Translations under genes and position numbers: made by a program
In this document: positions 16,086-24,410 of the stretch, one piece after another
Position numbering within the stretch: position 1 is the first letter of the stretch
How the letters are laid out: the number at the start of each line of letters is the position of its first letter
NCBI GenBank assembly: GCA_034933285.1
Contig: JAYFNT010000023.1
Location: forward strand, 1 to 64,000
Direction: 5' to 3'
From: RPRC01 sp034933285
GTDB taxonomy: Bacteria; Desulfobacterota; Desulfuromonadia; Geobacterales; Geobacteraceae
Length of the DNA stretch: 64,000 nucleotides
Notes under the pieces: model-generated
The model's input: the letters and a program-made list of their open reading frames with translations, nothing else
The model's database searches: none
What the model was told of the DNA's origin: nothing

Positions 16086-17996
16086 TCAAGATGGGGATAT
16101 ATCGCGCAAGATGCCTTCCAGGAGTGCCAGTTCCCGATCCGTCAGTTTCCGGTCTCGGTAGAGCGCGCCGTACCGGATATCGGCGAATCTGCGGACATCC
16201 GCATTGCCGGTCAACTCCGCAAGCTCCAGCAGTCCTGTCGAGGGGGCAACGGTGACGTGGGGATATCGTTTCCCGACCATCCGCAGTAATCTGCGGACCA
16301 TCCTCTCTTCGCGCGAGTCCCATCTCCGGCTTCTCCTGAAGAAAAACCCGGCCAGAACAAGTCCCGCCGTGAGCAGCACCGGGTTAACTTCCCGTAATCC
16401 ATAGGGAAATGACAGGTTGCCGACCACCGAACCGGTCGCGTTGACCAGGCGCAGCTGTTTGTCCAGGTCATAGGTAATGACCGCCTGGTTCCAGTAATAG
16501 CTCAGCGTGTCGATGATCAGCCTGGCTTTTCTCAGCAGACCCTGACGACCTGCCTCCCTCCCCCCGCTGAAACCGACGGCAAAAGTGCTCGGGTCTCTCC
16601 TGACCCATCCGGTGCCCTCCAGGAAAACCTCGACCCATACGTGCGCCATGCTTTCGGTTATCAGATAATACCCACCCAATTCGTTGAACTCCCCGCCATA
16701 GTAACCTCCAACAAGTCGGGAAGGAACGCCCGCCATCCTGAGAAGCAGGGCAAAGGACGAGGCAAAGAATTCGCAATTCCCCGCCTTTTTTTCAAACAGG
16801 AACTCGTCGATGGGATCAGCGGACCCGGGTAGATCGCGTTTTGCATACCGGAATCCGGCTGAGTGGAAATAGCCTTCCAGCAGAGAAAGCCTATCATTGT
16901 CCGAATTGCCTCGATCCGCAATGGATCTTCCCAGGGCCAGGACCCTTGGGGACAGCCTTTGCGGAAGTTTCAGATAGAACTCCCGCTTGATCCCTCCTCT
17001 GGTCTCGATGGCGCCATGGACCACTGAAGCAGTTTCATATTTCAGGCGGCCGCCGGCAGCGCCCGTTTTCCTGAAAACCAGGTCAACACTCTTTTCCGAC
17101 CGGACACCACTCATGCTCCGTGGGGTATCGAGGGCCACCAGGTACGGGCTTCCCGTCGTTTCAGGGAAAATCGTCTGCCGAACCATCGCCACGGCTTTGG
17201 GTGGGCGGGGTTCCCCCTCCGCAACGTCCGCCCGCACCCAGGCATTGCCGCGCGGCATGTTGAACACGACACCTCTCCAGTAGAGGTCGCTTTGGGGAAG
17301 CTTTTTGCTCTGCGCCCGCAGGACCGGGGTGGCAACCTCACCCACGTTGGCCGCGGAGCCCGGTTCCACCCGGTCGCTCAGACCGGCAACCTTTACACCC
17401 GAGGGTGCCAAAAAGTTCCACAGGGGAAACTGGGGACGGGGAAGAAGGATGAAGAACAGCAGGATAAGGGGGATTGATGCCGCCGGCATGGCCGCCGCAA
17501 CCAGGGCAACGCGCCGCATGCCCCGGCGGGTCAGGGACAACCGGCTGTCCACGGTAAAGAACGTCAGGAGTACGAGGGAAACGGCTATGGAAAGCAGCAG
17601 CAGGGCGAGGTACAGGAGAAACACGCCGCTCAGGCTGAAGGCGGATGAAGCGGCAAGGGCAAACAGGGAAAGGGCGTAGATCTGCAGGTAGTTGCGCGGG
17701 ATTTTCTCGCCCGCCAGCCGGATCGCAAGGAGCACCACCAGGAGGTCGGCCGCCGGTTGCACGACGTTGTCGCGGGAAAACTGGAGCGCATAGTAGATGA
17801 AAAAGATCCCGGTCAGGATTGTGGCCCGCCATCCTCTCAGGGGCGGGAGGCCTTTCCAGGCGCCAAAAGCGACGAAAGCCAGCGCGGCCGGGAACAGCAG
17901 TTGGGGAATCCTGCCCAGGTAGGGAAACAGGGGCGCCGTGCCCAAAAGGCCCGTTAACAGCGCCAGGATATCGAGAACGGTCTTAACGGCTACCAT
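16086..17996 (-). CDS. TgpA-like transmembrane transglutaminase
   Basis: A 636-residue inner-membrane protein of the TgpA type. The N-terminal third has five or six membrane helices (DUF3488-like), followed by a periplasmic part. The papain-like transglutaminase core has Cys in KKAGNCEFFASSFALLLR, His in ESMAHVWVEVFL and Asp in WVRRDPSTF. One more helix (VNPVLLTAGLVLAGFFF) and a cytosolic tail end the protein. The family is often encoded with MoxR ATPase and DUF58 genes, as here, and overlaps the DUF58 gene by 14 bp. The substrate is unknown; an envelope maturation role is usual for the family. Confidence 0.9.
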   Translation of the reverse strand: MVAVKTVLDILALLTGLLGTAPLFPYLGRIPQLLFPAALAFVAFGAWKGLPPLRGWRATILTGIFFIYYALQFSRDNVVQPAADLLVVLLAIRLAGEKIPRNYLQIYALSLFALAASSAFSLSGVFLLYLALLLLSIAVSLVLLTFFTVDSRLSLTRRGMRRVALVAAAMPAASIPLILLFFILLPRPQFPLWNFLAPSGVKVAGLSDRVEPGSAANVGEVATPVLRAQSKKLPQSDLYWRGVVFNMPRGNAWVRADVAEGEPRPPKAVAMVRQTIFPETTGSPYLVALDTPRSMSGVRSEKSVDLVFRKTGAAGGRLKYETASVVHGAIETRGGIKREFYLKLPQRLSPRVLALGRSIADRGNSDNDRLSLLEGYFHSAGFRYAKRDLPGSADPIDEFLFEKKAGNCEFFASSFALLLRMAGVPSRLVGGYYGGEFNELGGYYLITESMAHVWVEVFLEGTGWVRRDPSTFAVGFSGGREAGRQGLLRKARLIIDTLSYYWNQAVITYDLDKQLRLVNATGSVVGNLSFPYGLREVNPVLLTAGLVLAGFFFRRSRRWDSREERMVRRLLRMVGKRYPHVTVAPSTGLLELAELTGNADVRRFADIRYGALYRDRKLTDRELALLEGILRDISPS

Positions 17997-18849
17997 AAAC
18001 CGCCAACTCCGTCAAAAGCCGCAGCCGGTGTGCCCGTGTCAGGTCGGGCCGGACAACCCTGGCCCCGAACTTCAGCCCGACCGGCCGCCTGAGCCGGACA
18101 GCCCTGTTGACCAGATACGCCGCACATGACAGGTTTTCCTCCAGTCCCCCGCCGGGAAGTGAAAGGACGTCGATGATCAGTGGGTCTTCGGACGGCATGG
18201 CCATCTCCTTTACTTTCAACTCACCGTGACGTGCGGAAAGCCGCCAGTGAATCAGCTTCAGCGGCTCACCCCCCGTATAGTCACGTATCGCCATCACCTC
18301 TCCTCCGAATCCCTTTCGCCGTGAAAAATCCTCTCCCCGCGCGTCCTTCTTCCCGTCGCAGCCCTGGGGCAGACATTCCCCGGGAGAAGGGAACACGGTA
18401 AAGGAGGCGAAGACCGCAGCACTTCTGCGCCTGATAAAGAAATTGATGGGAAAGGGTGAGAAGATCGTAACTTTTTCCAGCAGCTTCTTTCCCCTGCCGT
18501 GGAAGGTGAGCGTGACGGCATCCGAGTCGACGCCGCCTCTCTCTACGAGGGGAAACCTGGCATTCTTGCCTGAAACCTCGACTCGCAGCAGAAAGGCGGA
18601 CAGGAACCGTTTCCGGTTCGCCAGTCGGACAGTCACGAGAGTATCCTTCCCGTCGTAAATCTCGTCGGGAAGGACGACCGTCACCCCGACGTTGCGGAGA
18701 TTCAGCCAGCCGAGACACCCGGAAACCGCCATGAACGCAAGGAGAGACGAGACGATCAGGAAGAGAAGGTTGTTGCCGGTGTTGACCGCGGCAAACCCCA
18801 GGAGCAGCGTGATGGCGATGTACCAGAAACCGGCCTTGGTAATTCTCAG
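17983..18849 (-). CDS. DUF58 protein, probably starting at CTG
   Basis: A DUF58 (VWA-like) protein of 288 residues. The first ATG in frame (18732) lies inside the conserved N-terminal membrane region. The frame stays open upstream and encodes RITKAGFWYIAITLLLG followed by AAVNTGNNLLFLIVSS, which is the family's normal N-terminus including NTGNN. The only codon with a family-like start position is CTG at 18849-18847, which overlaps the MoxR stop as CTGA. Two hydrophobic helices precede a soluble domain with the signature GGEPLKLIHWRLSARHGELKVKE. It acts with the MoxR ATPase and TgpA. The coding extent is firm; the CTG start is inferred. Confidence 0.85.
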   Translation of the reverse strand: MRITKAGFWYIAITLLLGFAAVNTGNNLLFLIVSSLLAFMAVSGCLGWLNLRNVGVTVVLPDEIYDGKDTLVTVRLANRKRFLSAFLLRVEVSGKNARFPLVERGGVDSDAVTLTFHGRGKKLLEKVTIFSPFPINFFIRRRSAAVFASFTVFPSPGECLPQGCDGKKDARGEDFSRRKGFGGEVMAIRDYTGGEPLKLIHWRLSARHGELKVKEMAMPSEDPLIIDVLSLPGGGLEENLSCAAYLVNRAVRLRRPVGLKFGARVVRPDLTRAHRLRLLTELAVYGSR

Positions 18850-19787
18850 ACCATGGGAATCTCGATATTTTTGAGCACGGACTGGAATAGGTCCTCCTTG
18901 TCCAGGGCTTCGTGTTCCGGCCGCACGATCAGCCGGTGCGCCCCGACGGGCAGGGCCACGGCCTTCACATCCTCGGGAATGACGAAATCCCGCCCTTCCA
19001 GGTAGGCGTGGGCCTGGGCTGCCTCCGCCAGGTTGATCCCGCCCCGCGTGGAAATGCCGGTCAGGATGAAGGGGTGGTTCCGGGTTGCGGCAACGATGGA
19101 GAAGATGTACCCGACAATCTTGTCGGAAAGCAGGACCTGCTCCTTAACCGCCTTGCGGGCAGCAACGATATCGTCCAGACCCACCAGCGGCGTCAGGTCT
19201 TTGATCCGGTCGCGGATGCTCCCCCCCTTGATGATGGTCTTCTCGATGTCCTCCGGAGGATACCCGATCCCTGTGCGGATGAGGAACCTGTCCATCTGGG
19301 ATTCCGGCAGGGGATAGGTCCCGACCTGCTCCGCCGGGTTCTGGGTGGCGATCACCAGGAACGGCAAGGGCAGCGGATAGGTAACACCCTCTACGGTCAC
19401 CCGCCGCTCTTCCATGGCCTCCAGCATGGCGCTCTGGGTCTTGGGCATGGCGCGGTTGATCTCGTCAACCAGCACCAGGTTGTTGAAAACGGGGCCGCGC
19501 AGAAAGGTGAATTTCCCCTCTTCGCGGTTGAATATGGAAAGCCCGGTGATATCGGACGGGAGCAGGTCGCTGGTGCACTGGAGGCGGCCGAACGTCATGC
19601 CGAGCACCCCGGAAAGAGCCAGGGCGAGAGTGGTCTTGCCGAGGCCCGGGATGTCCTCCAGCAGGATATGTCCCCCGGAAAGCAGGGCGATCATGGACAG
19701 CTTGACGGCCCGGATCTTTCCGCGCAGGTAACGGCTGGTCAGGGTTTCTATGACATGCAGCATCTCGTCGCGCTTGGGCAGACTCAT
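18846..19787 (-). CDS. MoxR-family AAA+ ATPase
   Basis: A 313-residue AAA+ ATPase. Start ATG 19787 (MSLPKRDEML) is preferred over the frame's upstream start because AAGGA lies 7 nt before it and the length then matches the family. Walker A is in LLEDIPGLGKTTLA and Walker B is LVLVDEINRAMPKTQ. The sensor and arginine-finger regions include PFLVIATQNPAEQVGTYPLP and SQMDRFLIRTGIGYP. MoxR ATPases act as chaperones for VWA or DUF58 partners, and the next gene is such a partner. This is the first gene of the three-gene operon. Confidence 0.93.
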   Translation of the reverse strand: MSLPKRDEMLHVIETLTSRYLRGKIRAVKLSMIALLSGGHILLEDIPGLGKTTLALALSGVLGMTFGRLQCTSDLLPSDITGLSIFNREEGKFTFLRGPVFNNLVLVDEINRAMPKTQSAMLEAMEERRVTVEGVTYPLPLPFLVIATQNPAEQVGTYPLPESQMDRFLIRTGIGYPPEDIEKTIIKGGSIRDRIKDLTPLVGLDDIVAARKAVKEQVLLSDKIVGYIFSIVAATRNHPFILTGISTRGGINLAEAAQAHAYLEGRDFVIPEDVKAVALPVGAHRLIVRPEHEALDKEDLFQSVLKNIEIPMV

Positions 19788-19953
19788 GGTTTCTTCCTTA
19801 GTTTCCCGGATGGAAACTGCATTCGTGTCGATCCGGAGTTTCCGGATGGACACTCTTTTGGGAAATGCTCGTGCGGCGGGTACCGGACGAAAATCAGTGT
19901 AGCAAGCAAGGGGATGCTTTGGCAAGGATTCAGGAGCACGCTGTTTTGCCCTG

Positions 19954-19982
19954 TTGACAGGGGAGTTTTCTCTTGGTATGTT
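19954..19982 (+). promoter_or_regulatory. Sigma-70 promoter of the ilv attenuator and ilvB
   Basis: TTGACA at 19954-19959, 17-bp spacer, TATGTT at 19977-19982. The predicted start site near 19990 lies just before the leader peptide. Confidence 0.65.
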
Positions 19983-20005
19983 CTGTTCATGGAGAATGAA
20001 ATATT

Positions 20006-20068
20006 ATGACCAATTGTTTACTTAGAATAAACACAGTGCCGGTAGCCGTCGTAGTCGTCACCCTGTGA
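20006..20068 (+). CDS. Branched-chain amino acid leader peptide
   Basis: A 20-codon frame from ATG 20006 to TGA 20066-20068. It contains Leu-Leu at codons 5-6, Ile at 8 and a run PVAVVVV at codons 12-18, then Thr-Leu: nine of 20 residues are Leu, Ile or Val. It lies between a sigma-70 promoter and a terminator hairpin ahead of ilvB, the classical layout of an ilv attenuator. Ribosome stalling on the Val codons (GTA GCC GTC GTA GTC GTC) would open the hairpin AGCCGTC/GACGGCT (20044-20050 with 20067-20073). GGAG lies 11 nt upstream, a slightly long spacing. Confidence 0.72.
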   Translation: MTNCLLRINTVPVAVVVVTL

Positions 20069-20162
20069 CGGCTCGCCGCAAAACCGGAACCGGAACTGAA
20101 CGGTTCAAAGGAAAGCGCGGGCCACTACCCGCGTTCTCTTTTCCAAGAAGAGGAAAAGGAAA

Positions 20163-20192
20163 GGCCGCGGGCAACATAGCCGCGGCCTTTTT
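20163..20192 (+). terminator. Attenuator terminator upstream of ilvB
   Basis: A perfect GGCCGCGG/CCGCGGCC stem with T5, 45 nt before the ilvB start. Upstream, CGCGGG (20116-20121) pairs with CCCGCG (20128-20133), which together with the leader hairpin can form the alternative folds of an attenuator. Confidence 0.8.
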
Positions 20193-20237
20193 CATCAAAT
20201 GCACGATACTGATTTCTTTCTGAAAGGAGAAAAAATC

Positions 20238-21920
20238 ATGAAGAGCGGTGCGCAGATCCTTCTTGAATGCCTTAAGCTGGAGGGTGTGGACAGAATTTTC
20301 GGATATCCCGGAGCGCGGAGCCTGCTGGTCCATGATGCCCTCATGGACGACCCGGACATCCGGCACATCCTGGTGCGCCATGAACAGGCCGCCGCCCACG
20401 CGGCGGACGGTTACGCGCGTACCACCGGAAAAGTGGGAGTCTGCCTCACCACTTCCGGACCGGGCGCCACCAACCTGGTAACCGGCATCGCGACAGCTTT
20501 CATGGATTCCATCCCGATGGTGGCTCTGACTTGCCAGGTGACCACCGACACCATCGGCATCGATGCCTTTCAGGAAGCCGACATGATCGGAATTTCCCGT
20601 CCCATTACCAAACACAACTATCTGGTAACCGATGCGAAAAACCTTGCCCGGGCAATCCGGGAGGCATTCCTCATCGCCCGGACACGGCGGCCCGGCCCTG
20701 TCCTGGTTGACCTGCCCAGTGATGTGCTGGGAAGCAAAGTCAGGCCGAATATACCGGAAACCGTGACCCGGAGGGGATACCGGGAAAAGATCGCCGTCAA
20801 CGTGAAACAACTGAAAAAAGCTGCGGATATTATCAACAAGTCGCAAATGCCGATCATTTATGCAGGAGGCGGGGTCGTGCTTGCGGATGGAGCCGCCGAG
20901 CTTCGACATCTTGCGGAAACCGGCAGCATTCCGGTTACAAACACCCTTATGGCTGTGGGAGCCATGGATCCCGCTTCACCTCTCGCGCTGGGCATGCTGG
21001 GCATGTACGGAGCCTGGCATTGCAACAAGGCGGTCCACGAATGCGATTGCCTTGTCGCTATCGGCGCCCGGTTCGACGATCGCGCTACCGGCCGGGTTGA
21101 CGGCTTCGCCAGGAATGCCCGGATCATCCATATAGACATCGACCCGGCAAGCATCCGCAAAGTGGTCAATGTGGAACTCCCCATAGTCGGAGATGCAAAA
21201 GAGGCCATGGCCGCACTCAGCAGCCTGGTGCAGCCGCGGGACCGGAGCGGATGGCTGGCCCGGATCAGGGCCTGGGAAAGGGAGAACCCGCTTCCCAGGC
21301 CGGTCCGGGATCGTCTGGCGCCCCACGAGATCATGGACGCCATACGGGAAGCGGCCGGCCCCAACCCGATTGTTGCCTCGGATGTCGGCCTTTCCCAGAT
21401 GTGGACTGCCAACTATCTGCCCTTTGCCGGCCCACGGAACTATATTACCAGCGGCGGGCTCGGCACCATGGGGTATGCACTTCCGGCTGCTATGGGAGCC
21501 GCGATCGGCAATCCCGGGCGGCCCGCTTTCGCTGTTTGCGGTGACGGCGCCTTCCAGATGAATGTCCAGGAGCTGGCAACCTGCTCCTATTATGACATAC
21601 CGGTGAAAACGGTTGTGATGAACAATGGCAAGCTGGGAATGGTCCGGCAATTTCAAAGGGTTTTCATGAAGGAAAAATATGCTTCCACGGACCTGGGCAA
21701 ACACGTGGACTTCTGCACGGTTGCGCGCGGTTTTGGCGTTGCCGCGATACGCGTTGAAAGGAAAGAGGAATTGGGAGAGGCCCTGAAAAAGGCTGTATCG
21801 CTGCCCGGTCCGGTGGTCATCGATGTGGAAACCGATCCGGATACATACTGTTTCCCAATGGTTCCCCCAGGCAGGAACTCAGTGGACGCCATATTTTCAC
21901 CGGAAGAGTGGGAAGGGTAA
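20238..21920 (+). CDS. ilvB: Acetolactate synthase large (catalytic) subunit
   Basis: A 560-residue thiamine-diphosphate enzyme that condenses two pyruvates to acetolactate, or pyruvate with 2-oxobutyrate, the first common step of Val, Leu and Ile synthesis. Start ATG 20238 follows AAAGGAGA. The catalytic glutamate is Glu49 in RHEQAAAHAADGYAR. The FAD/middle domain follows, and the ThDP motif is VCGDGAFQMNVQEL...VVMNNGKLGM. The N-terminal glycine loop reads GYPGARSLLVHDAL, where typical enzymes have GYPGGA. No ilvN small subunit follows; a terminator comes 28 nt after the stop. The subunit must be encoded elsewhere or be dispensable. The gene sits behind a leader-peptide attenuator. Confidence 0.92.
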   Translation: MKSGAQILLECLKLEGVDRIFGYPGARSLLVHDALMDDPDIRHILVRHEQAAAHAADGYARTTGKVGVCLTTSGPGATNLVTGIATAFMDSIPMVALTCQVTTDTIGIDAFQEADMIGISRPITKHNYLVTDAKNLARAIREAFLIARTRRPGPVLVDLPSDVLGSKVRPNIPETVTRRGYREKIAVNVKQLKKAADIINKSQMPIIYAGGGVVLADGAAELRHLAETGSIPVTNTLMAVGAMDPASPLALGMLGMYGAWHCNKAVHECDCLVAIGARFDDRATGRVDGFARNARIIHIDIDPASIRKVVNVELPIVGDAKEAMAALSSLVQPRDRSGWLARIRAWERENPLPRPVRDRLAPHEIMDAIREAAGPNPIVASDVGLSQMWTANYLPFAGPRNYITSGGLGTMGYALPAAMGAAIGNPGRPAFAVCGDGAFQMNVQELATCSYYDIPVKTVVMNNGKLGMVRQFQRVFMKEKYASTDLGKHVDFCTVARGFGVAAIRVERKEELGEALKKAVSLPGPVVIDVETDPDTYCFPMVPPGRNSVDAIFSPEEWEG

Positions 21921-21948
21921 AAAAAACTGTGCTGAAAAGAAGTAAAAA

Positions 21949-21978
21949 AAAGCCCCTGACCATCCCGTCAGGGGCTTT
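21949..21978 (+). terminator. Intrinsic terminator of ilvB
   Basis: AAGCCCCTGAC/GTCAGGGGCTT stem with flanking A and T runs on both sides. It can act in both directions. Confidence 0.85.
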
Positions 21979-22240
21979 TCGGTATCGTATCATACGGCTT
22001 AAGCTCTAGAACGACCTTTCAGAAACGATTTCGGAGAAGAAATATAAGGATGAGATCGCCTCAAGCGCAGCAACCAGGCAACTCGGTTCGGTATGGTCGA
22101 ACGGTACGTTTATGTCAAGACCGCGGCAAGCCACTGTCTTTCATTCGGTTTCATACTGCGTTGGATAGGAGAAAGCGCCATTGCCATCTTCTCACGGGAT
22201 GAACCGATACCAACCAGCTTGGTGAAGCTGAAAAAATTGC
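21979..22240. other. Non-coding stretch, no recognisable feature
   Basis: About 260 bp between the ilvB terminator and the small gene at 22241. A short plus-strand frame (from about 22094) has neither a ribosome site nor family resemblance. I see no promoter or RNA structure that stands out. Confidence 0.5.
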
Positions 22241-22423
22241 TTACCTGATAACTTTGAGTTTTGCGGCTTCAACGTTATTCGGATCGATTTCGATCTTGAA
22301 CATGCCGGAATTTCCTGCATTGTCCTGGTTAACGATAATTGCGTTATCAAGGACGTTCATGATCTTTGCGCAATAGCCGGTTTCATACTTTACGACGCTG
22401 TCTTTTTTGAACGGAAGTGCCAT
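22241..22423 (-). CDS. Small conserved-looking hypothetical protein (60 aa)
   Basis: A 60-residue acidic-basic mixed protein. Start ATG 22423 is supported by AAGGAG nine nt upstream; the longer frame to 22585 has no such site. Its sequence (MALPFKKDSVVKYETGYCAK, ending EAAKLKVIR) alternates beta-like stretches and could form a small barrel. No signal peptide or membrane helix is seen. I do not recognise the family. Confidence 0.6.
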   Translation of the reverse strand: MALPFKKDSVVKYETGYCAKIMNVLDNAIIVNQDNAGNSGMFKIEIDPNNVEAAKLKVIR

Positions 22424-22591
22424 TTTGAATCTTCTCCTTTTCGCTGTGAGTTCCCAAAGAGTGGGTTTTAAATACAACCCGCAGGAAAACCGACTATCGG
22501 TTTTAGCGGATTGAAACAATTCACTGTTTCCCTGATTCCTTTTGTTTGCTCGTGAAATATGCGGGGCCGCAGGTTTCCGGAGCAAACCGCG

Positions 22592-23026
22592 CTATGCGAA
22601 GCCCGCAATGGGAAGGAATTTACTATCGATAAAAAGATCATGTGCCGGCACACCGGACATGATGTACCAGAACCCCAGTTGGATTTGAGGTGTTGCTAGC
22701 AAACAACGTCTGATTTTAATTGTGTACAAATCGAATGTCAATAACAAAATATTCGAGTTTCCCTCGTCTTTTTTTACAAATAGTTTAAAGCCGTCATTTT
22801 CCCGAACGGAATTATTCGCCCAGACCAAGTTTATATCTTGCCTATCAGCGGAAAAATATTGAAACATTAGCCCATTGGAGGTATTATTCCCGAGCCATAC
22901 AGGTTCGTCTTGAAATACAGCCGTTTTCCAGGATGATAACTTTTCCTTACTTGGAATTATGCCGTATGAGTTGCGTTCATCAGAACCAAACCGCTTCACC
23001 CTGTACAGATTTACAAGCGGTTTCAA
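22592..23026 (-). CDS. Hypothetical protein (144 aa), AT-rich
   Basis: A 144-residue frame starting at TTG 23026, since no in-frame ATG or good ribosome site lies upstream. Base composition is clearly more AT-rich than its neighbours, which suggests transferred DNA. The sequence has no signal peptide or motif that I recognise. It may be a real orphan gene or a fragment. Confidence 0.4.
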   Translation of the reverse strand: MKPLVNLYRVKRFGSDERNSYGIIPSKEKLSSWKTAVFQDEPVWLGNNTSNGLMFQYFSADRQDINLVWANNSVRENDGFKLFVKKDEGNSNILLLTFDLYTIKIRRCLLATPQIQLGFWYIMSGVPAHDLFIDSKFLPIAGFA

Positions 23027-23069
23027 CTTACATTAATCCCGGTTAAATAATTGACAGGAGGCAGTAGCG

Positions 23070-24215
23070 ATGCAATTTCACTTTTCCTTACCTAGTTCTG
23101 TGACGTTTGCTCCAGGCAACGCCCAGACAGTCGGGCACCTGGTCCTGGGGCTCGAGATGAAAAAAGTATTCTGCGTCTATGATGAAGGAGTCAAGGCGGC
23201 CGGCATTTCCGAGACCATTGTTGCTTCCCTGAAGGCTGCCAAGCTCGATGTCGTGGAATGGGGTTCACTTGTCACGAATCCAAGCGATGTTGTGGTAGAA
23301 GAAGGGGCCAAGCTTGCTCGCGAAGCACAGGCCGAAGTTGTCGTTGCAGTTGGAGGAGGCAGCGTAATCGATGCCGGCAAGGCAATTGCCCTTCTCATGA
23401 CGAACGAATCTCCAGTAAACCAGTACGAGGGAATCAACCTGGTTAAAAATCCCGGTATTCCGGTAATTGCCGTGCCGACCACTGCCGGGACAGCCAGCGA
23501 AGTAACTGCATTCACTGTAATTACCGATACCGCAAGGCAGACAAAAATGGTGATCGGCGGGCAGAACGTGGGCCCGCGCTATGCCTTGCTCGACCCGCTT
23601 CTTACCAAGGGAGCATCACCCGCTCTGACAGCCTCGACAGGCATGGGCGCATTTTCCCACGCTGTTGAGGCATATCTTTCGGCAGCGGCTTCAGTGCCAA
23701 CCGATATCAATGCTCTCAAAGCGATAGAGCTGATTTGCCGCAGCCTGCCCAACGCCGTGAAAAACGGCGCGGATGCCGACGCGCGGGCGGATATGCTTCT
23801 CGGGAGCATGCTGGCCGGCTTTGCCTACAATTCGGCCATTCTCGGCCTGGCCCACTCCATTTCGCACCCGCTTTGCGTACACGCCGGGTTGCCCCACGGG
23901 ATCGCCAATGCGACAGTTCTGCCCCATGTTATGGAATACAACGGAGAGGTTGTTCCTGAAAAGCTCCGCGCGGTGGGAACCGCCATGGGGCTTGATCTTC
24001 AGGGCATGGACCGGCAGGATGCCGCTCGCAGGACAGTCGATGCCGTAAAAGAGCTGTCAAGACGTATCGGAATCCCGACTCTCAAGGAGGCTGGGGTTTC
24101 CAGGGATGGCTTTGACCGTATCGCAGCGGATGCCCTCCAGGAGATCAGCACGATCTTCAACCCCCGCAAGCCGAGCAAGGACGATGTCATTTCCATACTG
24201 GAAAAGGCGTTCTAG
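23070..24215 (+). CDS. Iron-type alcohol dehydrogenase paralogue with a missing metal ligand
   Basis: A 381-residue paralogue of the gene at 14641, exactly equal in length and colinear. NAD-binding GGGSVIDAGKAI is kept, and so are His197 in GMGAFSHAVEAY and the two histidines of GLAHSISHPLCVHAGLPHG. The residue equal to Asp193, which binds iron in this family (as in FucO TGMDALTHA), is Gly193 here, codon GGC at 23646-23648. The enzyme may bind metal weakly, use another metal, or have changed chemistry. Start ATG 23070 follows ACAGGAGG. Confidence 0.9.
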   Translation: MQFHFSLPSSVTFAPGNAQTVGHLVLGLEMKKVFCVYDEGVKAAGISETIVASLKAAKLDVVEWGSLVTNPSDVVVEEGAKLAREAQAEVVVAVGGGSVIDAGKAIALLMTNESPVNQYEGINLVKNPGIPVIAVPTTAGTASEVTAFTVITDTARQTKMVIGGQNVGPRYALLDPLLTKGASPALTASTGMGAFSHAVEAYLSAAASVPTDINALKAIELICRSLPNAVKNGADADARADMLLGSMLAGFAYNSAILGLAHSISHPLCVHAGLPHGIANATVLPHVMEYNGEVVPEKLRAVGTAMGLDLQGMDRQDAARRTVDAVKELSRRIGIPTLKEAGVSRDGFDRIAADALQEISTIFNPRKPSKDDVISILEKAF

Positions 24216-24341
24216 CGGAGCAGCTGGGAATCGTGACCGGAGCAGGCTGCCAAAACCGTCGAAAGCATTGAATACCGAATCGGGATGCAGCGATGCTCTG
24301 CGGCGCGCTGTCTCCGGGAGACTGCTTCTGACACCTTCTAC

Positions 24342-24378
24342 AAGCCTAACCACGCAAAGTGGTTAGGCTTTAAATTTT
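24342..24378 (+). terminator. Intrinsic terminator after the alcohol dehydrogenase
   Basis: AAGCCTAACCAC/GTGGTTAGGCTT, a 12-bp perfect stem with a GCAAA loop, followed by TAAATTTT. It lies before the start chosen for the next gene and supports that choice. Confidence 0.85.
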
Positions 24379-24410
24379 CACGTGCAATACGTTCCATGCA
24401 AGGCATCAAA

